Assembly: GCF_031877795.1 (NCBI RefSeq)
Contig: NW_027436642.1
Location: 1,724,777 to 1,788,776 of the forward strand
DNA: 64,000 bases
From: Strix aluco
Taxonomy: Eukaryota > Chordata > Aves > Strigiformes > Strigidae
Direction: 5' to 3'
The notes beneath the pieces are model-generated. The model saw nothing but the letters and a program-made list of their open reading frames with translations, ran no database searches and was not told the origin of the DNA. Positions 48,320 through 57,341 of the stretch are shown here, one piece after another; within the stretch, counting starts at the first letter, position 1, and the number at the start of each line of letters is the position of its first letter. The translations under genes and the position numbers were made by a program.

Positions 48320-48458
48320 CTCTGCTTGCTTCCCTGGCTGGATGCGACCTCTCTCTGTGTGGCAGAAGGCGGCCACCTGTTCTGGTGGGGCTTCAGGGTC
48401 TTGGCAAGTCCACTGGAAGGAATACGTGGAACTGGATGGGTTCATAACCATGAAGGTC
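48320..48458 (-). CDS. HYDIN: HYDIN exon I
   Basis: 139 bp encoding TFMVMNPSSSTYSFQWT and HTERGRIQPGKQAE. Acceptor TTTGTGTTCCCAG, donor GTGGGT; ends in phase 0. Intact. The next part of the protein is not found downstream. Confidence 0.9.
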
Positions 48459-49139
48459 CTGGGAACACAAAGCAAAAAGGACTACTAAGGTGGTGCTGGG
48501 ACATTAGTGACTCTGTCCTGCAGCAGACATCAGGCACTGCCCGTCCTCGACACTACCCGGAAGGAGTTATTTGGTACAGTGGAACAAGATTGGGAGCACA
48601 AACATTTCATCTGCTTTATAAGGGCCCTGTCTGTTTCCTGGGTGGCTACAGATTAACGTCTATTGACAAAGAAATTCGCAAGGATATAGCCAAAGTCTTG
48701 CATGCTAAAACGATAAGATCAAGCGAAAATGGTAAAATCAAGTCCAGTCAGACTCCTTTGGAAGATGGTACTCTTGGTTGTGGTTGCAGCCTTCATTGAC
48801 CATGTCTGACTGGTATCTCAAAAGAGCAAGAATGTCCCAAGGATGCTCTTCAAAGGGACGAAGGTTGTACTGGCCCTATTGCACAAGCTGGGGTTACGTG
48901 GTCGTCCCAGACTGACCCATACCTTATTGAAGAAAGGGACAAAGAGAACAAAAAATGGGCCAGTTGGACTTCAGTGACCACCTTGTGCCAGGTCCAAAAC
49001 AGACTCATGGCCAAGGGTCAGCAGATCAGAGACAAGGCACAAATGTGCCCTGAGGCTTGGAAGAGCAGCTGGAGAGGTCTCTGGTTAAGAAGGGTGACCA
49101 GGAGACGGTCATCAGGAGAAGCCATGTCCACACACTTAC
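48459..49139 (+). other. Intron with an unrecognised open stretch on the + strand
   Basis: Between exons H and I, the + strand at about 48,600-48,798 reads VCFLGGYRLTSIDKEIRKDI and SQTPLEDGTLGCGC before a stop; related frames continue to about 49,100 (EERDKENKKWASW, MAKGQQIRDKAQ). It is not HYDIN. It looks like a decayed insertion, perhaps ERV-derived, but I cannot name it. Confidence 0.3.
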
Positions 49140-49352
49140 CTGCTGTGCCTGCCACGCACTCCAATTGCCTCAAACTCAATCACTCTTGTGTTGAGATCTA
49201 ACGTTGCCCCCTTTGGTCCCTGCAACTCTGGTACACGCCTTTTTGCAGTGATGTAGTCAGAGTCTTCCAGCTCAAAGTGGCAAAGTGACATCAGGCTTCT
49301 CCCCTTCACAGCCACCTCCGGGCCCTTCTGATTTGGCCTCAGGTTAGGAATA
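49140..49352 (-). CDS. HYDIN: HYDIN exon H
   Basis: 213 bp encoding IPNLRPNQKGPEVAVKGRS, CHFELEDSDYITAKRR and NTRVIEFEAIGVRG. Acceptor TTTCTTTCTAG, donor GTAAGT; enters with one base and leaves in phase 2. Intact. Confidence 0.9.
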
Positions 49353-49879
49353 CTAGAAAGAAAGGGACCAGTATTAGCCAGACTAACATTTCCAGCCAGC
49401 CAGCTGCTTGTTTATCTCCTTGTGCAGCACAGTGTTGCATCCTCTCTCCATGCAAGCACCGATCAGCAAATCAAACAGAACTGCACTCCCCACCAGAGGC
49501 AGTGGAGGTGAAATGGCAGAAACACAGAGACTGACTGCAGCACACAGGTTTCTAGGTAGATAAGGTGGCCATGCTTGTCTGATAAGAAAGCATAGCTAGG
49601 GACTAGCTGGCCCCTTGACAGCCTTTCTGGATCTCTCGTTCCAGATTTTGGAACCCTCCGGAAGCTTAGTATTTCATACAGTGTCTTGTCCCAGTGTCTC
49701 CATACCTGCTTCTACCAAGGCTGGATGATAATTTGCCTTTGCTCCTGTATGTTGGTTGTTTCTGCTGCCTCACTGGGGCTGGCTGTCCCCAGGTCTGCAC
49801 TCCCACCCACCCCAATCACAGGCAATACCACAACTACCCAGCAGTAGCACGAGTTGAAAAGTGCCTGGATGCTTCCTAC

Positions 49880-50126
49880 CTGCAGAGCATACGGCTCTCA
49901 AAGTCCCCCACGTACACCGGAGAGAACTTCATCTACAAGAGCTGCTCCTGTCCTGCAGGGATGGTGCTGCTGCGGGGCTTGACAGAGAACAGTGAGGAGG
50001 CACTGACGGTGTTCAGAGACGAGCTCAGGGAGGAAGAGACCTGCTCCAGAGCGCGGCCCAGCTGGCTCGAACAGCGGCTAGACTGGAGCTTCACAGAGGC
50101 ACCAGAAGTGGAGGCGAGGAAACCCC
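49880..50126 (-). CDS. HYDIN: HYDIN exon G with in-frame stop
   Basis: 247 bp encoding GFLASTSGASVKLQ, SSSLSSSLNTVSASSLFSVK, then IPAGQEQLL, a TAG at 49,933-49,935, and MKFSPVYVGDFESRMLC. Residues on both sides align without a gap to human HYDIN, so the TAG replaces one codon. Acceptor CTTTACTGCAG, donor GTAGGA, phases fit both neighbours. A 462-bp open frame on the opposite strand here is a shadow. Confidence 0.85.
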
Positions 50127-50524
50127 CTGCAGTAAAGGAAGAGGTTATAGCATGACATCTTCTTTCAAGGAGAAAATCCTTTGTTCCCAGCAACTCTGCC
50201 TCCTGCTGCAGGTGGACAGAAGGGAGCTGGGATGCACTTGGAGCACCTCTGGCCAAGGGTTTTCAGCAGGACTCCCAGTGAAGCAAAGGGAAAGTGTATG
50301 TTAGCAAATTCAACAGGCCCAGGACTGAAGTCAACTGCTTCACTCCAGTCTGTTAAACTCTCTCCATCTCCAGGACTGGGGACCTAATGCAAACTTCTGC
50401 AGAATGGTTTCTGGCCAGCTTTCATTCCCGAATCATGTCCAGGAACTAACAGTAGAGATGTGTGTGTGTTACAGCACCTGGATAAATTTCTGGGCATCAT
50501 TTCATGTCCCAGTACAGCCAGCCT

Positions 50525-50980
50525 CAGAATCACAGAATCATCTAGATTGGAAAAGACCTTGAAGATCATCCAGTCCAACCGTTAACCTAGCACTGACAGT
50601 TCCCAACTACATCATATTCCTAAGCGCTATGTCGACTCTACTCTTAAACACCTCCAGGGATGGGAACTCCACCACCTCCCTGGCAGCCCATTCCAACGCC
50701 CAACAACCCCTTCTGGAAAGAAATACTTCCTAATATCTAGTCTAAACCTTCCCTGGTGCAACTTGAGGCCATTCCCTCTTGTCCTATTGTCTATGACTTG
50801 GTTAAAGAGACTCATCCCCAGTTCTCTGCAACCTTCTTTCAGGGAGTTGTAGAGGGTGATGAGGTCTCCCCTCAGCCTCCTCTTCTCCAGACTAAACAAC
50901 CCCAGTTCCCTCAGCCGCTCCTCGTACGACATGTGCTCCAGACCCTTCACCAGCTTCGTTGCCCTTCTCTGGACACGCTC
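50525..50980 (-). mobile_element. CR1 LINE, antisense, 3' portion (left part)
   Basis: It opens with AGAATCACAGAATCATCTAGA and continues with the standard antisense CR1 text, including CTCCACCACCTCCCTGG and GATGAGGTCTCCCCTCAGCC. It is interrupted at ACGCTC (50,975-50,980) by an LTR and resumes at 51,364. It sits in the HYDIN intron between exons F and G. Confidence 0.93.
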
Positions 50981-51363
50981 TGCTGACGTGGAAGTCCCGG
51001 ACACAACTTATATGACCAATTTGATCAAGTTGATGCCACTTTATTACAGGATACACATCAATTTATACACTATCAGAAGCTTCACGCAGCGCTATCTTCT
51101 TGTTAATAGGCTAAAGCTACTTGTTCACTCGCCCTTCTGCCCTCTATGATTGGTCCCGGTGTGGTGTCCATGCGCTGCTCTCCCCCCAGGTAGACCCCCT
51201 GTTTTCGACATTCCAACATCTTTATCTCTTGGCCAGGAATGTAGTTTCTCAGGCCATCTCGGCCTTGTTTATGTCCTTGAACACAGCTGCAGCTTGCTGT
51301 TACAGTGAGGCCCCTCGGTCTGGATCGCTCACAACATGTCCGTTGTTCTCCAGCAATGCCACA
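50981..51363 (-). mobile_element. Solo LTR inserted in the CR1
   Basis: 383 bp, TG at one end (TGCTGACG) and CA at the other (GCCACA). On the minus strand it carries GTATAAATTG (about 51,060-51,070) and AATAAA (51,040-51,045), a TATA and a poly(A) signal. Flanks are ACGCTC (50,975-50,980) and ATGCTC (51,364-51,369), a six-base target duplication with one CpG-type change; six bases is typical of beta-like ERVK insertions. No viral coding sequence remains. Confidence 0.88.
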
Positions 51364-51508
51364 ATGCTCGAGTAATTCAATGTCCTTTTTGTAGTGAGGG
51401 GCCCAAAACTGAACACAGTAATTGAGGTGCGGCCTCACAAGTGCCGAGCACAGGGGGAAGATCACTTCCCTGTCCCTGCTGGCCACGCTACTGCCGATAC
51501 AAGCCTCA
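51364..51508 (-). mobile_element. CR1 LINE, antisense (right part)
   Basis: It resumes the interrupted CR1 with CTCGAGTAATTCAATGTCC, then GTAGTGAGGGGCCCAAAACT and ends near GCCGATACAAGCC, where the element is truncated. Confidence 0.9.
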
Positions 51509-52508
51509 GTGCTTAGCATTAAGGATATGTTCATTAAGGACAGCATTAAGTCCTGCTCCCCTGTCGCCTGCAGAATTGAGTTTTGTTTGTTACATGTGGT
51601 GGAGAGAAGGCTTTGGGGAACAGCGCTGCTCTGACCTTCACACCCTTTCCCCCCTTCCTCTTTGTCGGGCTTTCATAACCAATGACCAGAGAGCTGATGG
51701 CACAGCCCAGCAGACTGGCTTCAGCACAAGTGTGCCCTGTGCCGGGGAAGAGCCAATGCCAGGACGCACAGAGGAGGGAGATAAGCATGTTCAGGGCATC
51801 AAGGACTTGGGCTGAGTTGTCCCATCTTGACCATCAGGCAAGCTGCCTGTGCTAGGAAACACATGGGTTGCCAGCTCTCCTCACTCCTGTTTCTGATGAG
51901 ACCTCTTGGACACACAGCCCTGTTTCCCTGTAGAACCACGCTGCTCCCAAGCAGACTGTGCGCTCAGACACAACCGCGTTACTGCGGGTTGGTGAGTCAC
52001 GGCCCCGCCATTGAGCTCCAATGGCTGCTGTGAGCAGGGGCTCTGCCTGCAGCAAACACTCCCCTGCCCGAGTTAAGAGGGTTAGTTTTCGACAGTGACG
52101 TCGCATTTTCCCTGGATCAGGGAATTGCACACGGACAGTGACTGCAGGTCAGCTAACTCGTCGTTACACCATGAATTTTCCCCAGTCTCAGAGACTTCCC
52201 AAAGAGGTGCCCGAATCTCCCCCTTCCCAGACCTGACCCACCACGTGGCTCTCCCCCGAGCCAGGCTCAGCTCCCGTGCAGAGCACAAGTGTCAGAACAC
52301 TCACAGGAGGCTCTGAAAGGTAGAGAAGGGGCAGGGAAAAAGTCTCCAGCTGCAGCTGGGAAGATGCTGATGAAAGTGGACAACCAGACAGGGACAAAAA
52401 AGAAATTCATGTTTTGGGGGGAAGCGGCATGGTCATCTCCCCAAGCCCTCAGCTGCCAGCCAAAATGCCCTGGGCACCCTGAGCTGTCACACAGAGCCAG
52501 TCCCTTAC
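51509..52508. other. HYDIN intron, nothing recognised
   Basis: Rest of the intron between exons F and G. The open frames here have no recognisable family or splice support. Confidence 0.5.
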
Positions 52509-52621
52509 CATCCAGACTGGGTGGGAGCGGCTCCCCAGCATGGCTCACTGCACTTTCATCCTCCATGGCCGCCATCCAGGTGTATTCCAGGGCCACATTC
52601 CCTGTATTGGACAGCTGGAAA
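52509..52621 (-). CDS. HYDIN: HYDIN exon F
   Basis: 113 bp encoding FQLSNTGNVALEYTWMAAME and EPLPPSLDG. Acceptor CTTGCTTTCCAG behind a long T-rich tract (A-run at 52,640-52,655 on the + strand), donor GTAAGG. Enters needing two bases and leaves in phase 1. Intact. Confidence 0.88.
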
Positions 52622-53457
52622 CTGGAAAGCAAGGAGGAGTTTAAAAAAAAAAAAAAGAAAAAGCCTAATAAATACAAAGTGAGTAGAGAAGTAACACTGT
52701 GTGGTGGGCTCCTGACACCCCTTTCTTTATGCTGAGTAGCATCTTCTTTCCCAGACAACTCTGCCACATCTAGATTGCTGCCCTGGGCTGCCCCAGAAGT
52801 ATTTCCGAGTTTGGAAGTTACAGAGGAAAGGGCAGACATGGTGCCCAGGAGACTTATTCTGGTCTTACGTCTCCGTTTCACATTATTTTGACTGCAAACC
52901 CGTCCTTGAGCAGATAAGGACAGGCACCATGCAATGAAAGCAAAACCACGGCTGTTCTCAGCAGAAAGGCACAGCAGAATTGAACCTCTGCTGGCACGCC
53001 TTGGTGCAATGGCAGCCACCATCTCCTGCTTGGCTTTCTGTGCATATATATGGGCCCCAGCACCCAGCCAGGACTTGGAAAGGATGAAACAATAAAGGAT
53101 TTGTTTAAAAGGATGAACAGCAGGTGAGACTGAATGTAAAGCCCGAGAAGGGACTCAGGTCCACATGTGGGAGATCTCCAGGCCCTGGGATGTGCCAGAT
53201 TATGTGTGGAAGCTGAAACCTCAGACTCAGCAGGCAGGAGCACCCCCCTCTAAGGCTGATCAGCCTGTTAGAAATCAGAAGAGGTTTATTAAGTGGCTGA
53301 GCAATAAACATGTCAGTGTAACTTTAGCGGGCACAGGACCATGAGTAGAAGGAAAAGCAGTGGCCACCGGAGAGCACAGCGCAGCTCTGGGGAAGCAGAC
53401 ATGGGTCAGCCCTGGGCAAAGGCAGTCCCCACTTGTAGGTCCCTGTCTGGCACTCAT

Positions 53458-53618
53458 GTGAACATCCTCGTCTGGAAGAGCAAGGTCTCCTTGAACTCAA
53501 TCATGTCCGTCTTCAGCTTGAACTTGGCATAGTCAACGACAGCACTGAGGCGAAGTTCCACCTCACGGATGCTCTTCTCCAGGACAGTGTGAGCTGGTTC
53601 TGGGTCGGTCTCGATCAC
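53458..53618 (-). CDS. HYDIN: HYDIN exon E, donor site mutated
   Basis: 161 bp encoding VIETDPEPAHTVLEKSIRE and MIEFKETLLFQTRMF. Length and the next exon's phase place its end at ATGTTCAC, followed by ATGAGT instead of the expected GTGAGT. A G-to-A change at a CpG would explain it. A weak alternative donor, GTTCAC three bases earlier, would keep frame. Confidence 0.85.
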
Positions 53619-54814
53619 CTCCAAACAGGAGAGGGAAGAATCACTGACCAGAGCCCAGAAAGCCAGGCTGAGCAGGGAATCTTTTGGCCTCTAAAATCAG
53701 CCACATATAAGGGCTAGAAAGGACCATTCCCATTTATTTCCCTCGAAAGATAACCAAATTTGACCCTTCCGCTATAGTATTTGTTTCTACCTACTGATCA
53801 CAGCAGTCACCACGACTGTGAATACACCCATGGGGACTATGACCGGGTATCAGCCTCTGTGTTTCAACCCTGTAGTGTCTGACCTTTTTCCTGGCCTCCT
53901 ACAAGTCCAGCAGGCTTCCAAATCAGGATTAAGTTCCCCTGCTGGAGCTCTGTGGATGGAGAACCCCAAGACTGAACAAACCTAGAAAGCACCTTTTCCT
54001 TCTTGTCTCAGGAGAAAGTGCTTTCCAGATGTCATGTGCGGGGCAACAGCCACACTGGTGGTGGCTGGGGATGGGCATTTTGGGATGGGAGTGAACTCAC
54101 TAGGAAAGTCTCCGACTGCTGATGCTCTGATGGGGAAGAAGTTCGGTTTACAGGTCTTAAAATGGTTCAGAAACTGGGGAAGAACCATCACCCAAGATAA
54201 ATGTGTCTGGCAACAACAATAGTAAAAGCAAGAGTTTCTGGAGATGACACTTCTCCAGACTCCTGCGTGACTGCCATACAGTACCTGGGCTGCTCCATAA
54301 TGAGACATCCTACACCATACAGAGACCACAACCAGAACCTCTGGTACCAGTGTAGGCAGAGCTCAGAGCTCGCCCACAGCGTGCTGGTGGGCTAGCCAGC
54401 ACACACAGAAGAGCACTAGTGTTGCTCTCCACTTCAGAACAAGAGACAGAGCACAGTGGATTTAACTCCTTGTTGGTGAAAAGGTACTGAATCAGGTGAA
54501 GAGATTTTAACACCATAAAATGTATTATCATAAAATGTGGCATTCAACACAGGCTGCAACACTTCTGCTTTTGGCAGAGACCAATAGTTTGCAAGTGGCA
54601 AAATGTCTCTTGTCAAAAAGACTTCCCCATCTTGTGGGGGTGTATCAGGCCACCGTGCATCCACCTCTCCTGAAATGCACTGCTGGTTAACCGCACAGGT
54701 GGATTAAATGTCAGGAGGAGGCAGGAACTGCTTAGCCAGCAGAGATGGCAGCCTGCTGCCGTTGGCTGTTCTTCTTGTGGATGCTCAGTTAGCTTTTGCT
54801 ATTGTGCTTCTTAC
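53619..54814. other. HYDIN intron, nothing recognised
   Basis: 1.2-kb intron between exons D and E. I see no repeat family or additional exon in it. Confidence 0.5.
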
Positions 54815-55033
54815 CTTCTTCTTGACAGGCCATGTGGCTGCCGGGCCCCTCATGGCATCCACCCACTTGACGGTGTGCAGGCAGTCGTCCCAGTCGGGAA
54901 CCTGCTCTGGCAGCAGCTGCAAAGCGATCCGAGCCACCTTACACCTCACAGGGTGCTTTTTGAAGGCGACTGCAATGTCCGATCTCAGGGTCACTGTGAT
55001 GTTCTTAGCACAGCCAGCATGGAGGTGTCCCAC
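54815..55033 (-). CDS. HYDIN: HYDIN exon D
   Basis: 219 bp, 73 codons, phase 0 at both ends. Encodes VGHLHAGCAKNITVTL, then EQVPDWDDCLHTVKWVDA and a KKK end. Acceptor TTCTGCCTAG and donor GTAAGA. This is one of the most strongly conserved HYDIN segments and is intact. Confidence 0.92.
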
Positions 55034-55369
55034 CTAGGCAGAACCAGAGACCGAAGACCAAACTGGAATCCTTGGCAAGGGCAGGACTGACAGCAAAGGG
55101 ACTGATGTGCTGAGCAGCTGTGCCAGGAATCTGCGTCTTACTGTGTATCTATCTGAAGTTTGATAAAGTACAAACAAAAGATGCCACCTCCCGTAACATG
55201 GAGCCTTTTCTGTGGGGCAGACAGCCCTGCCCCAGCAAAGCCAGGGATCGCAGCTCCTACATGGCTCTGAGCCGGGCTCTCACTGGTCTGTGGGGACTCC
55301 CTGCGAGCTCCCGGGAACCCGCCGGGCACTGCTTGAGCAGCGGGGAAAGGCAGAGCTGTCCAAGCTCAC

Positions 55370-55506
55370 CTGGGGGGAGAAGTGAAACAGGGCGCCTGCC
55401 AGCCACTCAAACCACATCGCCTCCGTCCTGCTGCGATTGGTGATTGTGAAGCTCACGGTGTAGGGTGTCCCGATGTGACAGTCCCCGAACTGCATGTGAT
55501 CCACCT
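55370..55506 (-). CDS. HYDIN: HYDIN exon C
   Basis: 137 bp encoding EVDHMQFGDCHIGTPYTVSF and WLAGALFHFSPQ. I chose the acceptor GCTGCCAG over an upstream AACAG because only it fits the phase 1 end of exon B. Donor GTGAGC; ends in phase 0. Intact. Confidence 0.88.
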
Positions 55507-56097
55507 CTGGCAGCTGTTAACAATGAGAGCAAGGGATCTCAGTGTGTGGTGAGGTCCATCTGCCCCCCCCCATCTACAGACACGTTATGTCCAACTCTTC
55601 CTTGCTCCAAACCTTCCTCCCCCTGGGAGATGCAGCTGCTCCCCATCCTACCACTTTCAGGGAAACGCCCTGACACATCCCTAAACATGTGGTTGCAGCT
55701 GTGCAGAGACATGCAGTACAGCCTGCACTGCCTCTGTGCACACGGCTGGCACGCTCACAGACCGCCAGCTCCGCTGGGTGACAGCACAGGCCTGCTCATA
55801 TAGAGGACACAGATTATCATACACGGTCTTCATCTCCACAATATCCCACGGGCGAGCAGACCTCCTTTTAGAGATACTCAGCTGAATGCTGGTATCTCTG
55901 ACCCCACCCTACTAGCCTGTAAGCTTCTCCCTTGACAGAGGATCTTCCCTTTGTTCTCAAGTGTGGCTGCTCTCCAGGCTACAAAAGGCAACAGGATCTG
56001 TCTCCTAAGGTTGGACCACACCTGCACCAGCACAAGGTGAGCAGAAATGTGGATTTTCCTATTCCTTGCTCCATCTTGTCAGTCTCTCCTCTCTTAC

Positions 56098-56355
56098 CCT
56101 CAATTATGTCTTCCTCCATATTGCCCTCAGTGTTCTCCTCGCTGTTTGCCATTAGTTCATGGATGTTATCTAGCATGAAGTCATCCTCGTAGCCTTCACC
56201 CACCAGCTGAATGTTGGTTTCTTCGTAGGGGTTGTCCACCACTGATAGGTGGATCCTCGCTTCCACACATTGGGCCAGGGTGGGTTTGAAAAGCACATCA
56301 AACTCTGCTGATTCCCCGTGATGCAGGACCAAGGAAGCGGTGTGAGGCCTCCTCT
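56098..56355 (-). CDS. HYDIN: HYDIN exon B
   Basis: 258 bp, phase 1 to phase 1, acceptor TTGTTGTGCAG and donor GTAAGA. It encodes HHGESAEFDVLFKP, VDNPYEETNIQLVGEGYEDD and an acidic NIHELMANSEENTEG tail. Intact. The GEGYEDD motif ends an ASH-type repeat in HYDIN. Confidence 0.88.
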
Positions 56356-56940
56356 CTGCACAACAATGGAAATCAGAGAAAAGTGATACAGCTGTAGAGA
56401 GAAAAATATTTCCATGGGGTATAGGAGGAGTAAGAGGTTGAAACCCAGCTGTCTCTAAGCACAGGTTCTCCCACCGATGGTTCCAGACCCTCCTCCTATG
56501 GTCACAAGACTATGACACCACTGTGCATATCACTGCTAAAGTGTCTTAACCTCAGGGTAACACCCAGCTCTCACTCAAACTGCACCCAGCCAGCTCCTGC
56601 TATACATAAAGCTGAGTCAAAGGGTGGTTTTGATTTCTGTTGGCTGGCTGTGGGCTCAAGGGCTGCCTCCATTCAGGCTGGTAACTTCCCAAATGCAGCG
56701 AAGACCTCACTGAAGTGGTGATAGTCCCCCACAACTCAACCCCACCATGTCCAGAAGAACAGAAAAACTTCCTACAACTTGTTAGGAGGAAACCCTACAA
56801 AGCATCCACATGAAAAACTAGGGGTACAGAGAGCCCCAGGAAAGAAACTGTGTCTAACATCTGGCTGCTGCTTGGCCAAGCCAAGAGCAGGGCACACATC
56901 TTCCCAATGACTGACCACACTTGATGGTTATTGAATTTAC

Positions 56941-57049
56941 CTTCTCCAGGAGCGTCCTCCTCCATGCCTGCAGCTTGGTAGATGCAGTGTGTGGCGGGCC
57001 TGGCTTTCAAGAAGAAAACTCCCCCTTCATCCAACAGGTCTATCATCAA
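56941..57049 (-). CDS. HYDIN: HYDIN exon A (most upstream in window)
   Basis: 109 bp encoding LMIDLLDEGGVFFLKARP and GMEEDAPGE. Acceptor CCTTTTCTTAG and donor GTAAAT; ends in phase 1. Satellite B begins 290 bp upstream, inside what would be the preceding intron. Confidence 0.8.
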
Positions 57050-57341
57050 CTAAGAAAAGGGAACACAGAACACAACCCCACTGGTGTGGGTACAGGGTGG
57101 CATGTGGATTGACAACGCACTGCTGCTGGTCCAGCATGGAGAACCCAGCATGCTACCCTGCTTCAAACACAGCTGTTAGCACAAAGTTTAAGTAAAATCA
57201 GACAGGAAAAAAAACTGTTCAGAGGCATTGGAATGTAATTAAAATACAACCAAACAGTACAGAAAATACTAAAAGGAGCAGAATGTAATTAAACTACAAT
57301 AGAGTTTAATTCAAATGTAGTAAAATGGGAGTACAGGAGTA
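57050..57341. other. Short unique stretch between exon A and satellite B
   Basis: AT-rich at its right end, with AATGTAATTAAA(A/C)TACAA twice (about 57,233 and 57,282). It should be the intron upstream of exon A and is cut by satellite B. Confidence 0.55.

Larger units (their letters stand above)
37465..57049 (-). pseudogene. HYDIN: HYDIN 3' region (C-terminal ~30%), disrupted multi-exon copy
   Basis: HYDIN is a roughly 5,000-residue protein of ASH/MSP (PapD-like) repeats in the central-pair C2b projection of motile cilia; its loss causes ciliary beat defects and hydrocephalus. Twenty-two exons here follow the vertebrate order. Landmarks are VPDWDDCLHTVKWVDA, VIETDPEPAHTVLE, LNFGTCFIYYAGM, VPITFYPRE, HELIPFEINGL, SLDQEHLSFG, FKWDIKSFKPDF, EYIDVPGSAKKDYKL, and the terminal VSWVYYLRGL. 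Most exons join in phase with good AG/GT sites. The copy is broken by a stop (49,933-49,935), two non-GT donors (53,457 and 40,394), single-base shifts at about 42,023 and 37,755, phase conflicts at three further joins, and a lost block between 47,253 and 48,320. Unlisted introns hold nothing I recognise. No upstream exon precedes satellite B, so the copy is truncated or the gene continues beyond it. Confidence 0.93.

Noticed and set aside
49694-50155. + strand open frame of 153 codons
   Set aside because: It is the antisense of HYDIN exon G, which matches human HYDIN on the minus strand.
50627-51004. Minus-strand frame of 125 codons starting [14 protein letters not shown]
   Set aside because: It is the antisense-oriented CR1 tail read through, a common false gene in bird annotation.
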